From: Ignavibacteria bacterium UBA2333
GTDB taxonomy: Bacteria; Bacteroidota; Ignavibacteria; Kapaibacteriales; Kapaibacteriaceae
Assembly (NCBI GenBank): GCA_002344895.1
Contig: DDUR01000081.1
Coordinates: 1 to 64,000, forward strand
Length of the DNA stretch: 64,000 nt
Reading direction: 5' to 3'
In this document: positions 48,581 to 57,076 of the stretch, piece by piece
Layout: the number at the start of each line of letters is the position of its first letter
How positions within the stretch are numbered: position 1 is the first letter of the stretch
Notes under the pieces: model-generated
Seen by the model: the letters and a program-made list of their open reading frames with translations, nothing else
What the model was told of the DNA's origin: nothing
The model's database searches: none
Position numbers and translations under genes: made by a program

Positions 48581-50322
48581 TTCCGAACAACATGAAGAAC
48601 ACAACAATGAAGCATCGACTCGTACGCGCCGTCAGCTCGGCGGCCGTCGTGGCGCTTTGCTCCTTACCACTGGCAGGTCAGACGGATGGTGCCTATGTGG
48701 GTAAGTTTAAGAGCGTACTTCGATCACTTTCGAACTATCGATACGGCGACATATCAGTCTTTCGTGTAGAAGGACAATTGTTTGCCGATCTGCAGAGATA
48801 CCTCAATCCACCACCGGTTGATAAAACCGGTTCGATTGAAAAGCTGCAGCAACGCGATGCTAACCTCCTTGATGAAATCAAGAAGGCCGTTCGTAGGTCA
48901 CAGCTCTACGAACGTATTGCTGAGTCGCTCGAGAATGCCGGCTACGCACCGAACGATGTTGCTGATCGTGATGTTCAGAACGTGATTCAGTACTACCTCG
49001 ATGAGCGTCAGTATCAGAATGAGCTCTTCACGGGTGCCTACCTCGTTACCTCGAAGTATCAGCGCGGTGAAACAGGTGAAGGACTCGTTGTTGTTGGCCT
49101 CATGAAGACACGTGTAAAGCCAGCCGGTAATACGGTTCGCGACCTTCGCGGTGTGAATCCTGGTGATATCATCACGCGCTACGAACTCACGAAACTTGAT
49201 CCGCCTCCAACGTCATCAAAGACGTATGAGGACAAGATGTACGGTTACCTGAAGGATCAAGTCATTCAGAATAACGTCACCAACGTTACTCTGGAAGCAC
49301 AAGGTATTGACGACCCTGAGACGCGCTTTGTCCCGAAAACATTCGGTAACACGGTACTTATTCCGGAAGATGATGTACAACAGTACATTAAAATTTCCAA
49401 TGGAATTCCGGTGCCTTACTACGGACCGAACGAGATCACGTTGTCTGCGGCCGATCTAATCTCCTACCGTAGATATCGTCCCGACCCAACACCAAAACTC
49501 ATTACTCGCATCGAAAGAGATTCTGCAGGTAATGAAGTTGAAGTTGAAGAAGAGGTGATTACCTACAACAGCCGCCTTCCACTGTATGGTGTTGAACTGC
49601 GGTATGGTATTGAGGACATCAACTATCCGTCTGTGTGGAGTGAAAGATTGGCTCTTAATGCAGTGTGGAGCCAAGCTCGCCTCGGAGTAATTCTGCCAAC
49701 TACAGGATGGTCATCACTGTCAACTTCTTTAGGCAGTGCACGAACGATGACGAATGCAGGCTTCGGTGTCAACACAAGTGTTGAAGTACCGGTTAAAATC
49801 ATTGCCGAATCAGGTGTCTTTAACTTTGCGGCGAGTTATGTTTTTGACGACGCTGTAAGCACCGATCACAAACGATTCGACACAATCGCACGCCGTCCTG
49901 TTGATCACCTCGTTCGATTCCATGCATCGATTCAGTACACGTTTGCCGTTGCTATCGACGAGTACAACATGTTCCGCCTTCGCCTGGGTGGAACGGGTTA
50001 CTCGATGGAACGCTGGTTTGACAAGGACACAGTCATTAACGGTCGGAATGAAACATCCTTCCGCAAGTACGACAGCGAGTTTATCGGAGGAATTTCTGGT
50101 CGTATCGAGTTCATGAACACGAATTGGAGCACACCACTCGGAGCCTCATTACAGTACTTCGACGAAGCCATTCTTGCTAATCTCTGGCTCCAACTTCAAG
50201 CATCACAGAATCTTGGCTTCCGCATTGATGCCAACTTCTTCAGTCCAGTCTTGAGAGACGCGCGACTGTGGGAAAACAACGCCGTCTTTATGCCATCAGT
50301 TCGCGCCATCCTCAACTTCTGA
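48577..50322 (+). CDS. Predicted outer-membrane protein, module gene 2
   Basis: A 581-residue exported protein, unrecognised. The signal peptide lies within residues 11-35 (MKHRLVRAVSSAAVVALCSL), so starts at 48592 or 48607 are possible besides the ATGA-overlapping 48577. The N-terminal third is helical and polar (KLQQRDANLLDEIKKAVRR). From about residue 330 on, alternating aromatic/polar strands (LNAVWSQARLGVILPT, LVRFHASIQYTFAVAIDE) end in RAILNF, a C-terminal Phe typical of beta-barrel insertion signals. Its ending resembles that of the next gene (SPVLRLNF), suggesting paralogous barrels. Confidence 0.7.
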   Translation: MIPNNMKNTTMKHRLVRAVSSAAVVALCSLPLAGQTDGAYVGKFKSVLRSLSNYRYGDISVFRVEGQLFADLQRYLNPPPVDKTGSIEKLQQRDANLLDEIKKAVRRSQLYERIAESLENAGYAPNDVADRDVQNVIQYYLDERQYQNELFTGAYLVTSKYQRGETGEGLVVVGLMKTRVKPAGNTVRDLRGVNPGDIITRYELTKLDPPPTSSKTYEDKMYGYLKDQVIQNNVTNVTLEAQGIDDPETRFVPKTFGNTVLIPEDDVQQYIKISNGIPVPYYGPNEITLSAADLISYRRYRPDPTPKLITRIERDSAGNEVEVEEEVITYNSRLPLYGVELRYGIEDINYPSVWSERLALNAVWSQARLGVILPTTGWSSLSTSLGSARTMTNAGFGVNTSVEVPVKIIAESGVFNFAASYVFDDAVSTDHKRFDTIARRPVDHLVRFHASIQYTFAVAIDEYNMFRLRLGGTGYSMERWFDKDTVINGRNETSFRKYDSEFIGGISGRIEFMNTNWSTPLGASLQYFDEAILANLWLQLQASQNLGFRIDANFFSPVLRDARLWENNAVFMPSVRAILNF

Positions 50323-50333
50323 CATCACCGACA

Positions 50334-51728
50334 ATGACGAATTTCCTACGCCGTTCGATTGCCTCTGTTCTGCTGTTTCTTGCAGTTAGCGCAGTAGGTA
50401 CCATCCGTGCGACTGCTCAGGAGTCCGACTCGTCGGTCTTCACACGCCTCACGTCCATCGATCCGGAACTCCTTCAGTATTTCCCACGCTGGTACGTCTG
50501 TGAACCAGACCTACAAGCAAAAATCTTTAATGCCTTTCGCGTATTGGGGTATCGCCGAGAAAACCTCAATCAGCAGCAGGTCGTAGTAACGGCACAGCCA
50601 ACACCAAACGATGAGGATCCTTTTGAAATCCTGATTGTCGAGTGTGGCACGGAAAGAATGACAGCACAGGAAATGTCAACAAACATTCCGAATATGCTCA
50701 CGCGTCTTTCCGAGCGTCGTCGTGCTTACTGCTACACGGAAATCCCTGCCACGCGCCCACCAACACAATCGCAAACAGAAGCCATCGTGAGCTTTATGCG
50801 TCCATCAAATGTGACGCATTCGTTTATGCTTTCTGCTTTCGAACAAACGTTGAAGATTGGCAAGTCCGGTTTCTGGATTTCCAACATCCTAGGAACAGAC
50901 CAAGCTGGTTATCATTTCTGGAATGCAGGTGAAGGAAAGATTGTCCTTCAGCGGCCACTGTATGAGAATAACGATCCGGCTACGCGCCGCGCGATTCCGT
51001 ATCTCATCAATGCTCGTCTTGGTGTTGGATATCGTCTATCATCCGATCCTTCTTCGTCGAGCTTGCTTGATTTTATCCCGTCACGAAGACTGGACGCCAG
51101 TTACGGTGGCAAGTTTGTTGGTGGATTAAACTTCCACCTTCCAATGATGCCGGAATTTGGTGCAAGTGTCAACATGGAATTGCCACTGCGTTCAATAGAT
51201 GCTGGGCAGACGATTAATCCAACGACGTATACACAAAACGAAGTTCGCCCAAGCGTCACTGCTCCAGGATTCGAGTCAGATCCAATTGCAACCGTAAATC
51301 TGCTTCGTTCGACCGGACAAGTAACGTTCTTCTACAACTGGTGGGTGAATCCAAAGTTTCCAGAGAACTTCTTCCGGTTCGACCTTGGTATCAACTACTT
51401 TGAAATCCGAGAAGCAGCGGTGTTTCGCGACACAGCTGAGCGCACTTCCTTCCTCGCCATTTCAGGCGTCCGTGGCCTCCGTACATGGAAACCAAACGAA
51501 GTTGGTGACTGGGTGTATGCTAAGCTTGAGTACCGTAACCAGAACGCCTTCCCGTTTGGTGTGAGCGTTCAGTACGCCAATCAGATTCTTCTGGCTCACG
51601 CCTACCTGCCGTTGCTTGGACAATGGCTCTACATTGAAGGCAAATACGCCCAACCACTACGTGGTCTGAGGTCGTTCGAACGCGAACATGTCTTTATGAT
51701 TAGTCCTGTATTGCGTTTGAACTTCTGA
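50334..51728 (+). CDS. Predicted outer-membrane protein, module gene 3
   Basis: A 464-residue exported protein, unrecognised. The ATG at 50334 opens a signal peptide (MTNFLRRSIASVLLFLAVSA); the earlier in-frame sequence overlaps gene 2 and is not signal-like. The C-terminal two-thirds is strand-rich (GGKFVGGLNFHLPMMPEF, VTFFYNWWVNPKF, VYAKLEYRNQNAFPFGVSVQ) and closes with SPVLRLNF, ending in Phe. It has the same general plan as gene 2: helical N-terminus, barrel, terminal Phe. The gap to gene 2 is 11 bases, so it is part of the same transcript. Confidence 0.7.
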   Translation: MTNFLRRSIASVLLFLAVSAVGTIRATAQESDSSVFTRLTSIDPELLQYFPRWYVCEPDLQAKIFNAFRVLGYRRENLNQQQVVVTAQPTPNDEDPFEILIVECGTERMTAQEMSTNIPNMLTRLSERRRAYCYTEIPATRPPTQSQTEAIVSFMRPSNVTHSFMLSAFEQTLKIGKSGFWISNILGTDQAGYHFWNAGEGKIVLQRPLYENNDPATRRAIPYLINARLGVGYRLSSDPSSSSLLDFIPSRRLDASYGGKFVGGLNFHLPMMPEFGASVNMELPLRSIDAGQTINPTTYTQNEVRPSVTAPGFESDPIATVNLLRSTGQVTFFYNWWVNPKFPENFFRFDLGINYFEIREAAVFRDTAERTSFLAISGVRGLRTWKPNEVGDWVYAKLEYRNQNAFPFGVSVQYANQILLAHAYLPLLGQWLYIEGKYAQPLRGLRSFEREHVFMISPVLRLNF

Positions 51729-51741
51729 CGGCACAGACGCC

Positions 51742-53064
51742 GTGTCGACGGCTTTACTACTTCTCAGCACCTTGTTGTTTGTCACTGCGCCCGCCATCGT
51801 GCGGGCGCAGTCGCAAGATTCGTTACTTGAGGAACGCCGCAAACTTGCGGAACGGGCTCGAGTAACGTCTGCTATTGATAGTGTCTCATTAACGATCCAA
51901 AACGTTACGATTGGATCGTTTCCCGAGATCGGATTGGTCGTTGAATGCGGTCGTAATTGTCAATACCTTGATACCGTAAAACCTTCGAGCCTTCGGGTAT
52001 TGGAGAATGGTGTGCTCCGGCCCGTCGTTCGAATTAAGAAGATCGACGTAACGGAGAAGGTGCCCGTAGACTTCATGTTCGTCCTTGATGTGACTGGCAC
52101 GATGCAGCCATACATCAACGGTGTTCGGAACAATATCGAAGCTTTCGTTGACGCATTAACGAAGCGCGGTATCGACTATCGACTCGGTCTAGTGCTGTTC
52201 AGTGATGTCGTTGAAGAGGTGTACGAACCCACTGACTCTGTTTCGAAGTTTCTGAAGTGGATGACGAAGGTGTCTGCCTTTGGCGGCTTTGATGAAAAAG
52301 AGAATGCCCTTCAAGGTCTTCATGACGCTTCGAAGGTTGCCTTCCGACCCTGGGCAAGTAAGGTGCTTGTCCTCGTTACTGACGCTGGTTATCACCAATC
52401 GGGTGAGCGAGGAAACGGACGTACGCGTTTTACGACAGAAACAATCATCGAACATCTCAATGAACGAGGTCTTCGTGTGTTTGCCATCGTACCAAAGGGA
52501 CTGAAACAATACGAACGTATGGCTGACGGTACAAATGGTGCCGTATACGATATCGAACATCCATTCTCAAAGATCTTGAGTCAGTACTCTGAACAGCTCA
52601 CCAATCTGTATACCGTATACTATCGAGGTGATTCAAAGCTGCGAAGTGATTCGATTAATGTGGCACTACTTGACGAGCAAAAACGGGAGCTTGTCAAACA
52701 AATCATTCCTATCGTCGAGATAGGACGGAAGTTTATTATCGAGAATCTGTTGTTCGAAACGAGTAGTGCTGTATTGCCTGACTCTGTTGAGGAACTTGAG
52801 GTTCTCTTTGATTTTATGAAGAGTCGTCCGGCCGTTAACATCCGCGTTGAAGGCCACTCTGATAGCCGTGGAAACCCAAAATCAAACAAGGTGCTGTCTC
52901 TTGCACGTGCCGAAGCCGTGCGTGGCTACCTTATCAAACGCGGTGTCGATGCCAAACGTATCCAGACCGTTGGATATGGCTCAGCTCGACCAATAGCCGA
53001 TAATGCTACAGAGTTTGGAAGATCTCTCAATCGGCGTACAGAGATTGTAATTATCTCGAAGTAA
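51742..53064 (+). CDS. vWA and OmpA domain protein
   Basis: A 440-residue exported protein. It starts with GTG (51742), 13 bases after gene 3, without a clear ribosome-binding site; signal peptide to about residue 22. A von Willebrand A domain (about 105-300) has the MIDAS-like DVTGT (115-119), a variation of DxSxS, and the later VLVLVTDAG. An OmpA-like domain follows (about 325-440): FIIENLLFETSSAVLPDS, IRVEGHSDSRGNPKSNKVLS and RSLNRRTEIVII. This would join a metal-dependent protein-protein interaction domain to peptidoglycan anchoring. Last gene of the module; its end overlaps the convergent gene by 14 bases. Confidence 0.85.
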   Translation: MSTALLLLSTLLFVTAPAIVRAQSQDSLLEERRKLAERARVTSAIDSVSLTIQNVTIGSFPEIGLVVECGRNCQYLDTVKPSSLRVLENGVLRPVVRIKKIDVTEKVPVDFMFVLDVTGTMQPYINGVRNNIEAFVDALTKRGIDYRLGLVLFSDVVEEVYEPTDSVSKFLKWMTKVSAFGGFDEKENALQGLHDASKVAFRPWASKVLVLVTDAGYHQSGERGNGRTRFTTETIIEHLNERGLRVFAIVPKGLKQYERMADGTNGAVYDIEHPFSKILSQYSEQLTNLYTVYYRGDSKLRSDSINVALLDEQKRELVKQIIPIVEIGRKFIIENLLFETSSAVLPDSVEELEVLFDFMKSRPAVNIRVEGHSDSRGNPKSNKVLSLARAEAVRGYLIKRGVDAKRIQTVGYGSARPIADNATEFGRSLNRRTEIVIISK

Positions 53065-53707
53065 CCGTAAGCCCGGCCGACTGAAAGATTGATATGTAGT
53101 CAGTGTGTGTTGCCGACGTTGTTGGATAAAGATGATTGACGATAGAAACCGGACCGATCACGTCGTTGCGGAGTTTGATTCCAGCTGCCGACTGCTGTGT
53201 TCGTGAACGTACGCCGCCAAGACTATCACCTTCCAACGTGCCCAGCAGGTGTAACGTTGCGGGCTGCTCGGTCTTGATCAGCAGACCCGCTACCATACTC
53301 ATGATCTGTGTCTGTTTACCTAGCGGTGTCTTACGAGATTCCGTAAGTGCGCGACGGAGGTTCCGACGATACTCGCTCACGTTTGCGCATGATGGGTCGA
53401 CAACCGTCGACCCAATAACAAGATCCGTGGTTGCTGTATCCGGGATCGACGCAAGCACACTGTTGACGACTGAATCGACGAGTTCCGGTGGAATAGCACT
53501 AAACACGATGGCATACTCAACGTGTTTTGCCGAGCGCTTCCGAGCCTTGTTTACAATGTCGCCGCTTTTTGGGGCCTCGCGATACAGAATGGAGAGTGTG
53601 AGGCCTGTAACTGCAAGAAGGGCAAAGGCAGAGAAGACAAGGATCCAGGCCCGTTTCCGCGGCCGTGGTACTCCCGGCATGTCGCCATTGTCGTCAGATG
53701 TTGTCAT
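53051..53707 (-). CDS. Membrane-anchored protein of unknown function
   Basis: A 218-residue protein I do not recognise. A short basic N-terminus (RPRKRAW) precedes one TM helix (about 20-40, ILVFSAFALLAVTGLTLSIL), then a soluble domain with alternating hydrophobic strands and helices (YAIVFSAIPPELVDSVVNSV, ATTDLVIGSTVVDPSC, ATLHLLGTLEGDSLGG). The strand pattern and DPSC/GTLEG turns recall a degenerate vWA-like fold, but no MIDAS motif is present. It is convergent with, and overlaps by 14 bases, the vWA-OmpA gene, and lies 13 bases before the purF stop region. Confidence 0.6.
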   Translation of the reverse strand: MTTSDDNGDMPGVPRPRKRAWILVFSAFALLAVTGLTLSILYREAPKSGDIVNKARKRSAKHVEYAIVFSAIPPELVDSVVNSVLASIPDTATTDLVIGSTVVDPSCANVSEYRRNLRRALTESRKTPLGKQTQIMSMVAGLLIKTEQPATLHLLGTLEGDSLGGVRSRTQQSAAGIKLRNDVIGPVSIVNHLYPTTSATHTDYISIFQSAGLTVTSR

Positions 53708-53720
53708 GTGATGTGGTGAG

Positions 53721-55178
53721 TCAGAGTTCTATCGAGAGTTTATCCGCATGTACGTCAATCTCAATCGGATAGTCACCCGTAAAGCATGCTGAACAATATC
53801 CGGTTCCCGGTGCATGTGGTACGGCGTCCATCAGTCCCTGAACACTGAGGTAACGCAGGGAATCAACACCTAACTCTTTGCCAATCGCCTCTTCATTATC
53901 AAAATGGTTGGCAATGAGTTCTTCCCTACTTGGAAAGTCCATGCCGTACATACAAGGGTGTTTTACGGGAGGAGACGTGATGCGCAAGTGAACTTCGCGT
54001 GGTTGAGCCTCACGAATCAGTGAGACCAGAGCCTTCGATGTTGTGCCGCGTACAATTGAATCGTCTACGACAACAACTCGACGGTGTTCTAGGACACCAC
54101 GGACAACGTTAAACTTCGTTTTGACTTTAAACTCGCGAGTGTTTTGTCCCGGCGCAATGAACGTTCGCCCAACATAGTGCGAGCGAATGAGGCCAATCTC
54201 GTATCGTGTTGGATACGTTTTCTCGTTCACTCGCGCATATCCAAGTGTTGCCGTGTTGCCAGAATCAGGAACAGCTACAACAACAACCTTATCGTCCTCT
54301 GTTCCCGCAACTGGACTTTCCTCAGCTAACGTCTTGCCCATCTTGCGACGTACCTTGTCAACCTGATGTCCGAAGATACGGCTGTCAGGACGGGAGAAGT
54401 AAACGTACTCGAAAATGCAATGACTAGACTTCTCCATGGAGTCGGAGATGTAATGCGACGTGAACTCTCCGGTGCGAGCCGTGTGATCGTCAATAACGAG
54501 GATCTCATTATGCTCCACATCACGGAGATACTCTGCACTGAGAATGTCAAGTGCGCATGACTCTGAGGCCACAACGTAGGCATAGCCCTCATCATGTTTG
54601 ATACGGCCAATGCAGAGTGGACGGAATCCGTTTGGATCGCGCGCAGCATAGAGTGCATGTTCAGACAACATCACGAGTGAGTATGCACCTTTGGCAGTAC
54701 GTACAGCCTCGCGAATCCGTCCGATGGCATCAGGTTGTTTACTCCGTGCAATCAGGTGTAGAAAGATCTCCGAGTCAGTTGTCGACTGGAAGATGGCACC
54801 TTCGTTTTTGAGAGATTCACGTAGCTGGCGTGTATTTGTGAGATTGCCATTATGCGCCAGCGAGAACAATCCCTGAGAGTAACTGAAGTGAAACGGTTGG
54901 ATGTTGGCGAGTGAATTACTTCCGGTGGTGGAGTAACGATTATGGCCAATTGCCGAACGCCCTTTTAAAGTTGTCTCGAACAGCTGGTGATCGCGGAATA
55001 CATCAAGGACGAGACCTTCACCCTTGTGAACGCCAAAGCGCGCCTTATCCCGTTCCTCATCACGATACATCGTTACAACTCCAGATGCCTCCTGTCCACG
55101 ATGCTGTAAGGCGTGAAGAGCGTAATAGGCGAGTACCGATGCTCGCGGATGGTTAAAGACGCCAACGATTGCGCACAT
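53721..55178 (-). CDS. purF: Amidophosphoribosyltransferase
   Basis: First committed step of purine synthesis: PRPP plus glutamine to phosphoribosylamine. The 485-residue protein begins MCAIVGVF, so Cys2 is the catalytic nucleophile after Met removal and there is no propeptide. LHALQHRGQEASGV and HNGNLTNTRQLRESL belong to the glutaminase domain; VVVVDDSIVRGTTSK is the PRPP loop. Cysteines in KHPCMYGMDFPSREEL and GYCSACFTG match the ligands of the 4Fe-4S cluster in the Bacillus-type enzyme. It lies 3 bases after the yebC stop and is co-transcribed with it. Confidence 0.97.
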   Translation of the reverse strand: MCAIVGVFNHPRASVLAYYALHALQHRGQEASGVVTMYRDEERDKARFGVHKGEGLVLDVFRDHQLFETTLKGRSAIGHNRYSTTGSNSLANIQPFHFSYSQGLFSLAHNGNLTNTRQLRESLKNEGAIFQSTTDSEIFLHLIARSKQPDAIGRIREAVRTAKGAYSLVMLSEHALYAARDPNGFRPLCIGRIKHDEGYAYVVASESCALDILSAEYLRDVEHNEILVIDDHTARTGEFTSHYISDSMEKSSHCIFEYVYFSRPDSRIFGHQVDKVRRKMGKTLAEESPVAGTEDDKVVVVAVPDSGNTATLGYARVNEKTYPTRYEIGLIRSHYVGRTFIAPGQNTREFKVKTKFNVVRGVLEHRRVVVVDDSIVRGTTSKALVSLIREAQPREVHLRITSPPVKHPCMYGMDFPSREELIANHFDNEEAIGKELGVDSLRYLSVQGLMDAVPHAPGTGYCSACFTGDYPIEIDVHADKLSIEL

Positions 55179-55181
55179 ATC

Positions 55182-55895
55182 TTAGTTGTCGTTCATGTTG
55201 TGGAAGACATTTTGTACGTCGTCATCCTCTTCGATTCGATCGATGAGTTTGATGACGTCTTCTGCTTGTTCGTCTGTTACCGTGACCGTTGAGTTGGGGA
55301 TCCGACGTAACTCACCGTTGGAAACGGTAACGTTGGCTGCTTCAAGTGCACGCTGCATCGTGATGAAGTCTGTGAACGACGTATAGACGATGAGATCGTC
55401 TTCCTGTTCCTGAATGTCTTCAGCTCCGTTCTCAATGAGGAGCATTTCGAGGTCGTCACGGTTCACGCCCGCCGTGGGAATGGTAAACACTCCCTTACGC
55501 TCAAAAATGAACTCAAGTGAGCCCGTGGTGCCAAGAGCTCCGCCTGCTTTGTTGAAGTACGACCGGATGTTAGCAACAGTGCGTGTGTTATTGTCGGTTG
55601 CCGTTTCAACCCAAATGGCTACACCGTGTGGTGCATACCCTTCAAAGTTTACTTCTGCAAGATCAGCCGCGTCCTTTGCCGATGCCTTCTTGATGGCATT
55701 CTCAACATTGTCCTTCGGCATGTTGGCCGCCTTTGCGTTCTGCACAGCAGCACGTAAGCGCGGATTAGTTTCCTGGTCCGGACCACCTTGTTTGACGGCG
55801 ATTGAGATTTCGCGGCCTAGACGTGTAAAGGTCCGGGCCATGTTTGCCCATCGTTTTTCTTTCCGCGCGCGGCGGAATTCAAATGCTCTGCCCAT
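55182..55895 (-). CDS. yebC: YebC/PmpR family regulator or translation factor
   Basis: A 237-residue member of the YebC/TACO1 family, described as DNA-binding regulators and, for some members, as aids to translation of proline-rich stretches. Landmarks: IRRAR-like N-terminus (FRRARKEKRWANMARTFTR), GGPDQETNPRLRAAVQNAKA, MPKDNVENAIKKA, NFEGYAPHGVAIWVE and TDNNTRTVANIRSYFNKAGG. The N-terminal helix is slightly more basic than usual. It lies in a tight run with the GNAT-like gene upstream (2 bases apart) and purF downstream. Confidence 0.95.
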   Translation of the reverse strand: MGRAFEFRRARKEKRWANMARTFTRLGREISIAVKQGGPDQETNPRLRAAVQNAKAANMPKDNVENAIKKASAKDAADLAEVNFEGYAPHGVAIWVETATDNNTRTVANIRSYFNKAGGALGTTGSLEFIFERKGVFTIPTAGVNRDDLEMLLIENGAEDIQEQEDDLIVYTSFTDFITMQRALEAANVTVSNGELRRIPNSTVTVTDEQAEDVIKLIDRIEEDDDVQNVFHNMNDN

Positions 55896-55897
55896 GG

Positions 55898-57022
55898 TTA
55901 CAAGCTTTTCTGATACAGTCGGTAGGTGCGATAGTGCCGTGCCTTCATCGTTTGTGTAAGGCCACGAATCATCATGACATTGTCCTCAAGTATCCACGAC
56001 GCCTCAGCCGTTCGGATTCCCTTCGGATAGGCACGTCGCCCGATTTCATAGTACAGTGCAGCATCTGCTCCTGTTTTCTGAAACTCTGGCAGTACGCCGA
56101 GGACAATGATGCGAAGTCGATTGATGCTTTTGCGTTTTGTGAGGAGATGCCAGACTCCTCCAATGATGCCACCACTCTTGTTATGAATGAGTGCCTGGTT
56201 GATATCCGGCAATGCCAGAACAAAACCAGCCGGCACTCCCTTAATCTCCATGATGATGGCATATTCAGGATCGGCGACCTGCTTGAGGTCTGCAGCAAGA
56301 AAGTCAAACTCTTCGTCCGTCATTTTGACGAATCCCCAGTTTGGCTCCCATGCGCGATTGTAGATGTCCTTGAGAATCGCAACATCTCGCCGAAAACCAT
56401 TCTTTGACTTAAGGTCGACACTTCGAAATGTGATGTGATTTCTCTGTGTGATCACGTTTGCGAGTCGAGCAAGCTTGTCAGACATCCAGTCTGCTGCATC
56501 AAGGAAGTAGGCGTGCAGGTTCTTCACAACGCCAAAACCCGAGCGCAGAATGAGGTTCTCGTAGTACGGCGGGTTATACGTCATCAGGATAACTGGTGGG
56601 CCATCATCACCACCAACGAAGAGTCCTGTCTCATCATTCATCGAGGGATTTACCGGACCCCGCATGTCCGTCTTACCCTTCTTCCGTAACCATTCTGACG
56701 CTGCGGCAAAGAGTGCATCCGCCGTTTCCTGGCGATCCTCACATTCAAAGAATCCAAAGAAGCCAAGTGTATCGTGATGAGTCTGATTGTGATTGTCGTT
56801 CACAATCGCCGCAATTCGTCCCACAACATTCCCATCACGCTCTGCAAGAAACAGCTGCATGTCGGAGTGCTTATAAAACGGATTCTTCCGCATGTTGAGG
56901 AGCTTCTGCCGATCCATGAGCAGCGGTGTCACAAAGTTTGGATCGTTCTTGTAGAACCTCCACTGTGCCTTGATAAACGGCATTGTATCGGTGGCCGCCA
57001 AGGCTCGGACGCTCAGACTCAT
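55898..57022 (-). CDS. GNAT-like N-acetyltransferase family protein
   Basis: A 374-residue protein of a Bacteroidota-common GNAT-fold family. It shows FIKAQWRFYKNDPNFVTPL near the N-terminus, FLAERDGNVVGRIAAIVN, GFFGFFECEDRQETADALF, GPVNPSMNDETGLFV and a second GNAT-like half (ILGVLPEFQKTGADAALYYE). Substrate unknown. The ATG at 57022 follows GGGAG and fits the domain start; the open frame extends another 48 codons without sense. First gene of the run with yebC and purF, divergent from the M28 peptidase with 54 bases between starts. Confidence 0.85.
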   Translation of the reverse strand: MSLSVRALAATDTMPFIKAQWRFYKNDPNFVTPLLMDRQKLLNMRKNPFYKHSDMQLFLAERDGNVVGRIAAIVNDNHNQTHHDTLGFFGFFECEDRQETADALFAAASEWLRKKGKTDMRGPVNPSMNDETGLFVGGDDGPPVILMTYNPPYYENLILRSGFGVVKNLHAYFLDAADWMSDKLARLANVITQRNHITFRSVDLKSKNGFRRDVAILKDIYNRAWEPNWGFVKMTDEEFDFLAADLKQVADPEYAIIMEIKGVPAGFVLALPDINQALIHNKSGGIIGGVWHLLTKRKSINRLRIIVLGVLPEFQKTGADAALYYEIGRRAYPKGIRTAEASWILEDNVMMIRGLTQTMKARHYRTYRLYQKSL

Positions 57023-57076
57023 GCAGACTCCCGGGGTGAGAAGTGACAAAGATACGGAGAGGGCTATCTTCGCCCC

